Positions 56,823-64,000 of a stretch of 64,000 nucleotides of DNA are shown here, in pieces; the first letter of the stretch is position 1, and each line of letters starts with the position of its first letter. This DNA is from Pseudorhodobacter wandonensis. GTDB lineage: Bacteria; Pseudomonadota; Alphaproteobacteria; Rhodobacterales; Rhodobacteraceae. The position numbers and the translations under genes were made by a program. The notes beneath the pieces were generated by a model that had not been told where the DNA came from, did no database searches, and was given only the letters and a program-made list of their open reading frames with translations. Location of the stretch: the NCBI RefSeq assembly GCF_001202035.1, contig NZ_LGHT01000031.1, positions 124,001 to 188,000 on the forward strand, written 5' to 3'.

Positions 56823-57169
56823 CCGTTTTACGCATTGTTGCCAATCTTGCGGTGTACAAGCCGCAGGAGGTGGCCGCGTTCTATACGCAGCTATTGGGGC
56901 TGGAGGTGGCGATGGACCTTGGGTTTATCACCACCCTGACCGGAACCGGGCGGCAAACAGTGCAGGTGAGTTTCGCCTCGGAAGGCGGATCGGGAACCGA
57001 GGTTCCCACGTTTTCCATTGAGGTTGATGATTTGGACGCGGTCTTGGCAAAGGCCGAGGCCCTTGGTGCCACCCCGATTTACGGCCCTGTGACCGAGCCG
57101 TGGGGTGTGCGCCGTTTCTATTTGCGTGACCCTGTGGGGACCGTGATCAACATCTTGTGCCATGAGTGA
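56819..57169 (+). CDS. VOC (glyoxalase/bleomycin-resistance) superfamily protein within gcv operon
   Basis: A 116-residue protein with the paired beta-alpha-beta-beta-beta units of the vicinal-oxygen-chelate fold: [19 protein letters not shown] at the start, [20 protein letters not shown] in the middle and [19 protein letters not shown] at the end. The glutamate/histidine metal ligands typical of glyoxalase I are not obvious, so the role is open. It starts four bases inside gcvH and ends 14 bases before gcvP, so it is translated with the glycine cleavage genes. Its link to glycine metabolism is unexplained. Confidence 0.85.
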   Translation: MTVLRIVANLAVYKPQEVAAFYTQLLGLEVAMDLGFITTLTGTGRQTVQVSFASEGGSGTEVPTFSIEVDDLDAVLAKAEALGATPIYGPVTEPWGVRRFYLRDPVGTVINILCHE

Positions 57170-57183
57170 TCGGAGCGATCAAA

Positions 57184-60027
57184 ATGACCTATACGCCTGT
57201 TGCCTATAACACCTATGATTTTGCCAATCGCCGCCATATCGGCCCATCACCCGAAGAGATGGACGAGATGCTGCGGGTTGTCGGTGCCGCAAGTTTGGAT
57301 GCGTTGATGGATGAAACCATCCCCGCCTCGATCCAGCAAAAAACCCCTTTGGGTTGGGCGCCACTGGCCGAACATGAACTGCTTGCCAAAATGCGCGGCG
57401 TGGCGGCCAAGAACAAGGTGATGACCAGCCTGATCGGGCAGGGTTATTACGGTACAGTCACGCCGCCTGCCATTCAGCGCAATATCTTGGAGAATCCGGC
57501 GTGGTACACGGCCTATACGCCCTATCAGCCCGAAATCGCGCAGGGCCGGCTAGAGGCTTTGTTGAACTATCAAACCATGGTTGCCGATTTGACCGGCCTG
57601 CCCGTAGCCAATGCCAGCTTGTTGGATGAGGCGACGGCGGCGGCCGAGGCGATGACCATGGCCGAGCGCTCTGCCAAATCCAAGGCACGCGGCTTTTTCG
57701 TGGATCGCAACTGCCATCCGCAAACCATTGAGGTGATTAAAACCCGTGCCGCACCTTTGGGCATCAAGGTGATCGTCGGCGACCCGATGGCGATTGACGC
57801 AGGCGCGGTGTTTGGCGGGATTTTCCAATATCCCGGCACTTTCGGCCATGTGACGGATTATACCGACCAGATTGCGGCGCTGCACGCAGCCAAGGCGATT
57901 GCTGTTGTGGCGACCGATTTGCTGGCGCTGACGATGCTAAAGGAACCCGGAGCGATGGGGGCCGATATTGCCATCGGGTCCAGCCAGCGCTTTGGCGTGC
58001 CGATGGGGTATGGCGGGCCGCATGCGGCGTTTATGGCCTGTCAGGACGGGCTGAAGCGTTCGATGCCGGGGCGGATTGTTGGCGTATCTATCGATAGCCG
58101 CGGCAACACCGCCTATCGTTTGTCGCTGCAAACCCGCGAGCAGCATATTCGCCGTGAAAAGGCCACGTCCAACGTTTGCACAGCGCAGGCTTTGCTGGCT
58201 GTTATGGCGTCATTCTATGCAGTGTTTCATGGGCCAAAGGGCCTGCGTGCGATTGCCGAGCGTGTGCATTTTTCGGCTGTACGTCTGGGGCGCGCACTAA
58301 AGGCCGCGGGGGCCAAAGTGTCGCCCGATGCGTTTTTTGATACGATCACCGTCGAGGTGGGCGTGGGCCAAGCGGGTATTCTGGCCGCAGCCCGCCAAGA
58401 GGGCCTGAATTTCCGTAAAATCGGCACTGATCGCGTAGGGATTTCACTGGATGAAACCACGGATGAAAAGGTTTTGATTGCGGTTCTGCGGGCCTTTGGC
58501 ATCGAAGGCGTGCCGCCCCATCGGGCCGAGCTGGGCTTTCCCGATGCGATGGTGCGCGAAAGCGCCTATCTGACCCATCCGGTGTTTCATATGAACCGCG
58601 CGGAATCGGAAATGATGCGCTATATGCGCAGGCTTTCCGACCGTGACTTGGCGCTGGACCGCGCAATGATTCCGCTGGGCTCTTGCACGATGAAGCTGAA
58701 CGCGGCGGCGGAAATGATGCCGATCACTTGGCCCGAATTTGGCAGCTTGCACCCGTTTGTGCCGGCCGATCAGGCGCTGGGCTATAAAGAGGCGATTGAC
58801 GATCTGTCGGCCAAGCTGTGCGAGATTACCGGCTATGACGCGATGAGCATGCAGCCCAATTCGGGTGCGCAGGGCGAATATGCGGGGCTGTTGACCATTC
58901 AGGCCTATCACCGTGCGAATGGCGGGGCAGACCGCGATATTTGCCTGATCCCGACATCGGCGCACGGCACCAATCCGGCATCGGCGCAGATGGCGGGGAT
59001 GAAGGTTGTGGTGGTGAAATCGGCACCGAATGGGGATGTTGATCTGGATGATTTCCGCGATAAGGCGGCGGCGGCGGGTGACAAACTGGCGGCCTGCATG
59101 ATTACCTATCCTTCCACGCATGGGGTGTTTGAGGAAACCGTGCGCGAGGTGTGCAAGATTACGCATGACCACGGTGGGCAGGTTTACATCGACGGCGCGA
59201 ATATGAACGCGCTGGTGGGGTTGGTGAAACCGGGGCGGATTGGCGGCGATGTAAGCCATTTGAACCTGCACAAAACCTTTGCCATTCCGCATGGCGGCGG
59301 TGGGCCGGGCATGGGGCCGATCGGGGTTGGTGCGCATTTGGCGCCATACTTGCCGGGGCATACAGAGGTTGCGGGGCTGGAAGAGGGTGCAGTTTCGGCG
59401 GCGCCATACGGGTCGGCGTCTATCTTGCTGATTTCATGGGCCTATTGCCTGATGATGGGCGGCGAGGGGCTGACGCAGGCGACGAAGGTGGCGATTTTGA
59501 ATGCCAACTATATTGCGGCACGGCTGAACGGCGCTTATCCGATCTTGTTTATGGGTAACAAGGGGCGGGTGGCGCATGAGTGTATTCTGGATACACGTCC
59601 CTTTGGCGATTGCGGTGTGACGGTGGATGATATTGCCAAGCGTCTGATTGATAACGGCTTTCACGCGCCAACGATGTCTTGGCCCGTGGCGGGCACGCTG
59701 ATGGTTGAACCTACCGAGAGCGAGACAAAGGCCGAGATTGACCGCTTTATCACCGCGCTTTTGGCTATTCGGGCCGAGATCCAGTCAGTGCAAGACGGTG
59801 ATATTTCGGCCGAAGATAGCCCGCTGCGCCATGCGCCGCATACGGTGAACGATTTGGTTGCCGAATGGGACCGCAAGTATAGCCGCGAGGCTGCGTGCTT
59901 TCCGCCCGGTGCATTCCGCGTTGATAAATACTGGCCACCCGTGGGCCGTGTTGACAACGTGCATGGCGACCGCAATCTGATTTGCACCTGCCCGCCGCTT
60001 TCTGCCTATGAGGATGCTGCCGAGTAA
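57184..60027 (+). CDS. gcvP: Glycine dehydrogenase (aminomethyl-transferring), P protein, single chain
   Basis: A 947-residue PLP-dependent decarboxylase of the glycine cleavage system in the fused (homodimer) form, not split into subunits 1 and 2. The N-terminal [28 protein letters not shown] in the second half, and the PLP-binding Lys in [20 protein letters not shown] are diagnostic. The ATG at 57184 has GGAG eight bases upstream. A GTG at 57166 that overlaps the VOC stop is less likely. Last gene of the gcv operon. Confidence 0.96.
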   Translation: MTYTPVAYNTYDFANRRHIGPSPEEMDEMLRVVGAASLDALMDETIPASIQQKTPLGWAPLAEHELLAKMRGVAAKNKVMTSLIGQGYYGTVTPPAIQRNILENPAWYTAYTPYQPEIAQGRLEALLNYQTMVADLTGLPVANASLLDEATAAAEAMTMAERSAKSKARGFFVDRNCHPQTIEVIKTRAAPLGIKVIVGDPMAIDAGAVFGGIFQYPGTFGHVTDYTDQIAALHAAKAIAVVATDLLALTMLKEPGAMGADIAIGSSQRFGVPMGYGGPHAAFMACQDGLKRSMPGRIVGVSIDSRGNTAYRLSLQTREQHIRREKATSNVCTAQALLAVMASFYAVFHGPKGLRAIAERVHFSAVRLGRALKAAGAKVSPDAFFDTITVEVGVGQAGILAAARQEGLNFRKIGTDRVGISLDETTDEKVLIAVLRAFGIEGVPPHRAELGFPDAMVRESAYLTHPVFHMNRAESEMMRYMRRLSDRDLALDRAMIPLGSCTMKLNAAAEMMPITWPEFGSLHPFVPADQALGYKEAIDDLSAKLCEITGYDAMSMQPNSGAQGEYAGLLTIQAYHRANGGADRDICLIPTSAHGTNPASAQMAGMKVVVVKSAPNGDVDLDDFRDKAAAAGDKLAACMITYPSTHGVFEETVREVCKITHDHGGQVYIDGANMNALVGLVKPGRIGGDVSHLNLHKTFAIPHGGGGPGMGPIGVGAHLAPYLPGHTEVAGLEEGAVSAAPYGSASILLISWAYCLMMGGEGLTQATKVAILNANYIAARLNGAYPILFMGNKGRVAHECILDTRPFGDCGVTVDDIAKRLIDNGFHAPTMSWPVAGTLMVEPTESETKAEIDRFITALLAIRAEIQSVQDGDISAEDSPLRHAPHTVNDLVAEWDRKYSREAACFPPGAFRVDKYWPPVGRVDNVHGDRNLICTCPPLSAYEDAAE

Positions 60028-60033
60028 ATAGGG

Positions 60034-60051
60034 GCCGGGGTTCGCCCCGGC
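60034..60051 (+). terminator. Stable hairpin after gcvP (terminator-like, no T-run)
   Basis: A perfect seven-base-pair stem GCCGGGG/CCCCGGC with a TTCG tetraloop lies six bases after the gcvP stop. Only two T follow, so it may be a weak terminator or an mRNA 3' end stabiliser. Confidence 0.5.
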
Positions 60052-60126
60052 TTGCCTGCCGTGCGGGCTTGAAAACCGGTTTGGGCGGGCTCATATATTC
60101 TGCAACTGGAATGTTTGGGGGTTGCT

Positions 60127-60576
60127 ATGGCGGATGCTGTAAAACTGTGTTGCACCACTTGTGGGCAGATGAACCGTGTGCCGGTGGCCAAGCTGGCGGA
60201 TGGGGCGAAATGCGGGTCTTGTGGTGATCCTTTGGTCACGGGCAAAGTGGCCGAGCTGGACGTGGCGGCGCATGACAAGGCCACGCGCGGCGATGAGCTG
60301 CCGCTGATCGTCGATTACTGGGCGCCGTGGTGTGGCCCGTGCCGGATGATGGCGCCAGAATTTGCCAAGGCGGCCAAAGCCTTGGAAGGGCGCGCGCGCT
60401 TTGCCAAGATCAACACACAAGATCACCCGAAAGTGTCGGAAAAGCTGCGGATTCAAGGGATTCCGTTGTTGATCCTGTACCATAAGGGGCGCGAGGTGGC
60501 GCGGTTGCCGGGCGCGCGGCCTGCGGCGGATATTGTAGCCTTTGTGGAAAGCAAGGTGCCTGCGCGGGCGGGTTAG
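60127..60576 (+). CDS. trxC: Thioredoxin 2 (zinc-binding)
   Basis: A 149-residue cytoplasmic thioredoxin. An N-terminal zinc module with two CxxC pairs (CTTC near 9-12 and CGSC near 29-32) precedes a thioredoxin domain with the active site WCGPCR near residue 69-74 and the cis-Pro in GIPLLIL. The zinc module separates TrxC from TrxA. The ATG at 60127 is chosen over a TTG four codons upstream. Single gene following the gcv operon. Confidence 0.93.
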   Translation: MADAVKLCCTTCGQMNRVPVAKLADGAKCGSCGDPLVTGKVAELDVAAHDKATRGDELPLIVDYWAPWCGPCRMMAPEFAKAAKALEGRARFAKINTQDHPKVSEKLRIQGIPLLILYHKGREVARLPGARPAADIVAFVESKVPARAG

Positions 60577-60637
60577 GGCTGGCGCAAGGTTTGATTGCGG
60601 TTAGTATCGGGGCGAGTTCCGGAAAGGATTGCCCCGA

Positions 60638-61261
60638 ATGCTGTTTGAGTTTGATAAAATCACGCCCGAGATTGGCTATAAGCTGCTGACCTCGACCATC
60701 ACACCGCGACCGATTGCGTGGATTTCGACGCTGGGTTTGAATGGTGTGGTCAATGCGGCCCCGTTCAGCTTTTTCAATGCGATGGGGCATACACCGCCGA
60801 CGGTGGCTGTCGGGTTGGTTAAGGATGGTGTGCGGGGGTGGAAAGATTCTGCGCGCAATATTCTGGATACGGGCGAGTTTGTCGTGAACCTTGTGCCCGA
60901 AGCGCTGGCCGAGGCGATGAATGCGACCAGTGCAGCCGTCGGGCCTGAAGTCAGCGAATTGGGGCTGGCGGGGTTGGAGGCGGCGGCGTCGCTGCATGTA
61001 AAGCCGCCCCGGATCGCGGCGGCCCCTGTGGCCTTTGAATGCGAGATGCTGTCATCGGTTGTGACAGGGCCAATGCAGACGGTTGTGATTGGCCGTGTGG
61101 TGGCCGCGCATATCGCCGATGCAGTGGTTCTGGACGCTGAGCGCGGGTATATCGATACGCCGGCGCTGGGGCTGATCGGGCGGATGCATGGCGCGGGATG
61201 GTATGCGCGCAGCACCGACCTGTTTCAGCTGGAGCGGCCCAAGGCCGGGTCTGGGGGGTAA
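60638..61261 (+). CDS. Flavin reductase family protein
   Basis: A 207-residue FMN-binding split-barrel protein. TPRPIAWISTLGLNGVVNAAPFSFFNAM is the flavin-binding signature of the flavin-reductase-like domain, followed by the DTGEFVVNLV segment. The ATG at 60638 has AGGA nine bases upstream. A TTG three codons earlier is less likely. May be a stand-alone oxidoreductase or the reductase component of an unknown two-component monooxygenase. Ends before two hairpins and a T-run. Confidence 0.85.
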   Translation: MLFEFDKITPEIGYKLLTSTITPRPIAWISTLGLNGVVNAAPFSFFNAMGHTPPTVAVGLVKDGVRGWKDSARNILDTGEFVVNLVPEALAEAMNATSAAVGPEVSELGLAGLEAAASLHVKPPRIAAAPVAFECEMLSSVVTGPMQTVVIGRVVAAHIADAVVLDAERGYIDTPALGLIGRMHGAGWYARSTDLFQLERPKAGSGG

Positions 61262-61302
61262 GGGGGCAGGGGGCGTTGCCCCCTGTTTGCCTGTAGGCCC
61301 AT

Positions 61303-61324
61303 TCGCCAAAGGCGATTTTTTTTT
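61303..61324 (+). terminator. Rho-independent terminator of the flavin reductase gene
   Basis: A five-base-pair stem TCGCC/GGCGA with an AAA loop is followed directly by nine T. An additional hairpin, CAGGGGGC/GCCCCCTG at 61267-61285, lies just before it. Confidence 0.8.
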
Positions 61325-61372
61325 GAAAAAAATGCGCCGGTTAGGATATTTTCGCCGAACAGAAAGCGTGGA

Positions 61373-61672
61373 CTAGATTGCAAGCTCGGCCAGTAGGGTT
61401 GACCATTGTGCGCCGTGCATGTCGCGGTCGGTGCGGTGGCCCTGGGTAACGGGGCGTGGGAACGAGAATTTGATCACGTTCAGGTCGGGGATGTCGAAAC
61501 GCTTTAGCAGTTGCGTGGGCTGGTGATAGAGGGCAGCGATTGCGTCTGTTTTCAAGGCATTGCGCAGCTGGTCATAGGCCTGCGTGCTGCCACAGAACAC
61601 ATCGATGGTGACCCAGAACGGGCCAGCGTTCTTGGATCGGACTTTCAGGGCGATGTCGGCGACTTTGGTCAT
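61373..61672 (-). CDS. DUF4387 domain-containing protein (AtuA-associated)
   Basis: A 99-residue protein recognised as DUF4387. KVRSKNAGPFWVTIDVF (residues about 10-26), a central helix and the C-terminal FSFPRPVTQG...DMHGAQ stretch are typical. It follows the AtuA-like gene with a four-base overlap, the usual partnership of these two families. The exact function is unknown. It may be the small subunit of a hydratase/acyl-CoA-processing complex with AtuA. Confidence 0.82.
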   Translation of the reverse strand: MTKVADIALKVRSKNAGPFWVTIDVFCGSTQAYDQLRNALKTDAIAALYHQPTQLLKRFDIPDLNVIKFSFPRPVTQGHRTDRDMHGAQWSTLLAELAI

Positions 61673-63027
61673 GGGTTTACCTCGGAGACCAATAGGCGGA
61701 AGGCGGACATCGGGTCGTCCAGTTCCAGCACATGGTTTAGGGCGAATTCATAGAGCGCGCCGCGGTCGGATTGGGCGGGCGAATAGGGAAAGGCGAAGGT
61801 CGGGAGTTCTTCGTTTTCCGTGAGCGGGTAATGCAGCATATGCGGGTTGGCGAGTTTGCCAATTTCAGACGCAAGCGCCTGGGTCTCGGCGGTGATGATC
61901 AGCAGCACGCCAACCTCAACCGGATCACCGCTGCGGTTTTCCATTGCGCCGAGGGCTGCGTTGACGCCGATCAGGCGAAAATCAAGCGCGTAGCTGGCCG
62001 CATCAAGCCCCATGCGCTTGGCGATGAGGGCGGTCAGGAAACCGTGCAGTTTATCGGCCCAAGCCTGTGCGTTGGCGACGTAATGGGCGTCGCGCAGCAC
62101 GGCGATGAGAGTTGTTTGAAAGCCTGCGGCGCGGGCGCCTTCGAGTTTGACTGTGTATTGACCCGGCACCCATTTTGAGCCTGTCGCGCGGGTGCGTGTG
62201 GCATCAAGTGCGGTGTATTTGGTTTGCGTCACGTCCAGATGGCCGCCCGGCTCATACAGGATAAACGGGTCAGAGTTTTCATAAAGCATATGGGCGGAAA
62301 CGGAGTGCGGCGTGCAGGTGGCACCCGTGGCAAGGGGTTCGACGGTGAAGCCTTCGCTATCGAAATCGACGAGGATGACGCCCGAGGTCGGGTTGGTGGA
62401 ACACAGCGCCCCGCATTCGGCCACTTTGGCACCGTGCCAAGCCGCCCCCGCATGATCGCCGCGCATCAGGGGCAAGGCTGCGATGATTGCGGTATCCGTA
62501 GTGCGGCCGGCGATGACGATGTCGGCACCGGTGTTCAGTGCGGCCTGGATTTGCTCGGCGCCGGCAAGGGCGACGATATTGGTCATTTGCGCCAAGGTTT
62601 CGGCGCTGATTTCGGGTGCGGGTGTCAGGGGCCTTATGCGGCCCGCTGCAAGGGCGTCGGTAATACGGGCGGCGGGTTGGCCCGAATAGAGGCGGGCGAC
62701 GCGCAGGGATTGGCTCAGCTCGGTGGCGATTTCCTGGGTGATGTCGAACATCCAGTCGACGCAGGCATCGGCGCCGCAGGTGCCTGCTGTGCCGATGACC
62801 AGTGGTACGCCAGCCTCGGCGCGTGCCAGCATCAGTTCGCGCCATTCCGATTTGGTGACGGAACGCGCGTATTTTGATTGCCCCGCGCCGAGAGAGAAGG
62901 GCCCACTGTCAGTGGACCCCCCGTCGATTGCGATCAGGTCTGGCTTGGCAGCCACACCGCGGGCCAAGGCGGCGCGGTCAAAGCCGAGGCAGAGCACGCC
63001 GGAAGGGATGAGTACGCGCGTTGGCAT
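61669..63027 (-). CDS. Acyclic terpene utilization AtuA family protein (DUF1446)
   Basis: A 452-residue DUF1446 protein. FDGGSTDSGPFSLG-like IDGGSTDSGPFSLGAGQSKY (residues 34-53), LVIGTAGTCGADACVDW and IVIAGRTTDTAIIAALPL are characteristic segments. AtuA was named for citronellol catabolism in Pseudomonas, but homologues beside TTT transporters are widespread and their substrates unknown. Its ATG overlaps the TctA stop by one base (TAATG). It probably processes the carboxylate or acyl compound brought in by that transporter. Confidence 0.85.
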   Translation of the reverse strand: MPTRVLIPSGVLCLGFDRAALARGVAAKPDLIAIDGGSTDSGPFSLGAGQSKYARSVTKSEWRELMLARAEAGVPLVIGTAGTCGADACVDWMFDITQEIATELSQSLRVARLYSGQPAARITDALAAGRIRPLTPAPEISAETLAQMTNIVALAGAEQIQAALNTGADIVIAGRTTDTAIIAALPLMRGDHAGAAWHGAKVAECGALCSTNPTSGVILVDFDSEGFTVEPLATGATCTPHSVSAHMLYENSDPFILYEPGGHLDVTQTKYTALDATRTRATGSKWVPGQYTVKLEGARAAGFQTTLIAVLRDAHYVANAQAWADKLHGFLTALIAKRMGLDAASYALDFRLIGVNAALGAMENRSGDPVEVGVLLIITAETQALASEIGKLANPHMLHYPLTENEELPTFAFPYSPAQSDRGALYEFALNHVLELDDPMSAFRLLVSEVNP

Positions 63028-64000
63028 TAATCTTCGTCCGTAGTTGGGAGAGGGGGCTTTTTCACGAATTGGCGCAGGAAGATCGGGGCGAGGAAGCCCA
63101 GAACCGCTGCAATCCAGAACCCGATCGCGATGGGTGACGAAAAGAGGTAGGTCCAGTCGCCATCCGACAGGATCATCGCGCGGCGCAGGTTATCCTCCAT
63201 CGCGTTGCCCAAGAGGATGCCGAGGATGATTGGAACGGTTGGAATGTCGATCTTGCGGCAGACATAGCCAAGCACACCAAAGCCGACCATCAGCATCATG
63301 TCAAAGCTGGAACCGGTCAGCGAGTAGATGCCGACAAAGGCGATCATCGTGACGCCCGGCAGCAGGATGTAGGACGGCACCGAGAGGATTTTGACGAACA
63401 CCTTGACCATCGGCACGTTCATGATCAGCAACATGACGTTGGCAATCAGAAGTGCGGCGATCAGCGACCAGACCACATCAGGCCGTTCGGTAAACAGCAG
63501 CGGGCCGGGGGTGATGTTCAGCGTCAGCAGCAGTGCCAGCAGAACGGCGGTGGTGCCGGAACCGGGTACGCCAAGGGTCAGCATTGGGATCAGCGCGCCG
63601 CCGGCGGCAGCGTTATTGCCGGCCTCAGGCGCGGCGACACCGCGCGGGTTGCCTTTGCCAAAGCTTGCCTTGTCATTCGAGATCGATTTTTCGCCCATAT
63701 AGGCAAGGAACGAGCCTAGGGACGCGCCCGCACCCGGCAGGATGCCTGCCAGAAACCCGATGCCAGAGCCGCGCAGCATGGCGCCTTTGGTGTCGTTCAG
63801 CATCTTCCACGGGATCAGCACTTTGCCCAGTTTCACGCCGATGGCGCTGTTTTTGCCGTGGGTTTCGATAAAGTGGAACACCTCGGATACAGCGAACAAC
63901 CCGACGATGGCGACAAGGAAATCGATACCGTCAAACAGGTGCAGGTTGCCAAAGGTAAAGCGCTGCATGTTGGTGGTTTTATCCAGCCCGATCATCGCGA
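63027..64000 (-). CDS. Tripartite tricarboxylate transporter permease TctA (C-terminal part, cut by window)
   Basis: The large membrane subunit of a TTT importer. About 324 residues of a normally 500-residue protein are present, the N-terminal part lying beyond the window end. Hallmark segments are GIGFLAGILPGAGASLGSFLAYMGEKS and FGKGNPRGVAAPEAGNNAAAGGALIPMLTLGVPGSGTTAVLL. The first ATG in the frame (63995) is internal. TctB and the TctC binding protein are expected upstream. Substrate is a carboxylate, identity unknown. Confidence 0.9.
   Translation of the reverse strand, partial: AMIGLDKTTNMQRFTFGNLHLFDGIDFLVAIVGLFAVSEVFHFIETHGKNSAIGVKLGKVLIPWKMLNDTKGAMLRGSGIGFLAGILPGAGASLGSFLAYMGEKSISNDKASFGKGNPRGVAAPEAGNNAAAGGALIPMLTLGVPGSGTTAVLLALLLTLNITPGPLLFTERPDVVWSLIAALLIANVMLLIMNVPMVKVFVKILSVPSYILLPGVTMIAFVGIYSLTGSSFDMMLMVGFGVLGYVCRKIDIPTVPIILGILLGNAMEDNLRRAMILSDGDWTYLFSSPIAIGFWIAAVLGFLAPIFLRQFVKKPPLPTTDED

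Overview
The window is a chromosomal segment of an alphaproteobacterium, most likely a member of the Rhodobacteraceae (roseobacter or Rhodobacter type). The signs are moderately high GC, a dacC-tmk-holB-tatD-MBL block, an mreBCD-mrdA-rodA operon next to leuA, a gcvT-gcvH-gcvP operon behind a tandem glycine riboswitch, and a gene pair that resembles the head-spike genes of the Rhodobacter capsulatus gene transfer agent (GTA). No rRNA, tRNA, CRISPR array, intact insertion sequence or replication origin was seen. The species cannot be told from the sequence alone.

Layout. 1-2116: end of a polyamine-type ABC importer operon (two permeases and a terminator). 2134-8545, minus strand: a housekeeping chain (SPOR lipoprotein, D-Ala-D-Ala carboxypeptidase, thymidylate kinase, DNA polymerase III delta', TatD nuclease, metallo-hydrolase, AEC transporter). 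8770-21339: a surface-polysaccharide locus. Eight tightly packed minus-strand genes (phosphoribosyltransferase, HAD phosphatase, glycosyltransferase, kinase-glycosyltransferase fusion, nucleotidyltransferase, GT2, O-antigen ligase/polymerase, flippase) are followed by fcl and gmd for GDP-L-fucose. Between these two blocks, on the opposite strand, sit the GTA-type spike-base gene and a LamG-like putative spike fibre. This is the most interesting arrangement in the window, because GTA head spikes are known to bind the recipient's capsule.

21650-31106, plus strand: a peptide-uptake and catabolism operon (M20 hydrolase, dipeptide-type ABC importer, aldehyde dehydrogenase, SDR, P1/DmpA peptidase). 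31078-37408, minus strand: an amine-catabolism-like operon (glutamine-synthetase-family ligase, aldehyde dehydrogenase, Fe-alcohol dehydrogenase, DadA-like oxidase) and ghrA. 37449-43147: the rod-shape operon, preceded at its downstream end by a long palindrome. 43349-45164: leuA with its terminator and a leucine-rich leader peptide that looks like a classical, possibly leaderless, attenuator. 45296-52089: SDR, a 19-repeat MORN protein, nadE, pfkB, gltX. 52090-54413: a sparsely coding stretch with a DUF1993 protein and an unrecognised protein. 54414-60051: gamma-glutamylcyclotransferase, glycine riboswitch, gcvT-gcvH-VOC-gcvP. 60127-61324: trxC and a flavin reductase. 61373-64000, minus strand: DUF4387, AtuA (DUF1446) and a truncated TctA transporter.

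All calls rest on reading motifs and gene order by eye. No database search was run, so family names are recognition from memory, and starts were chosen from ribosome-binding sites and overlaps.
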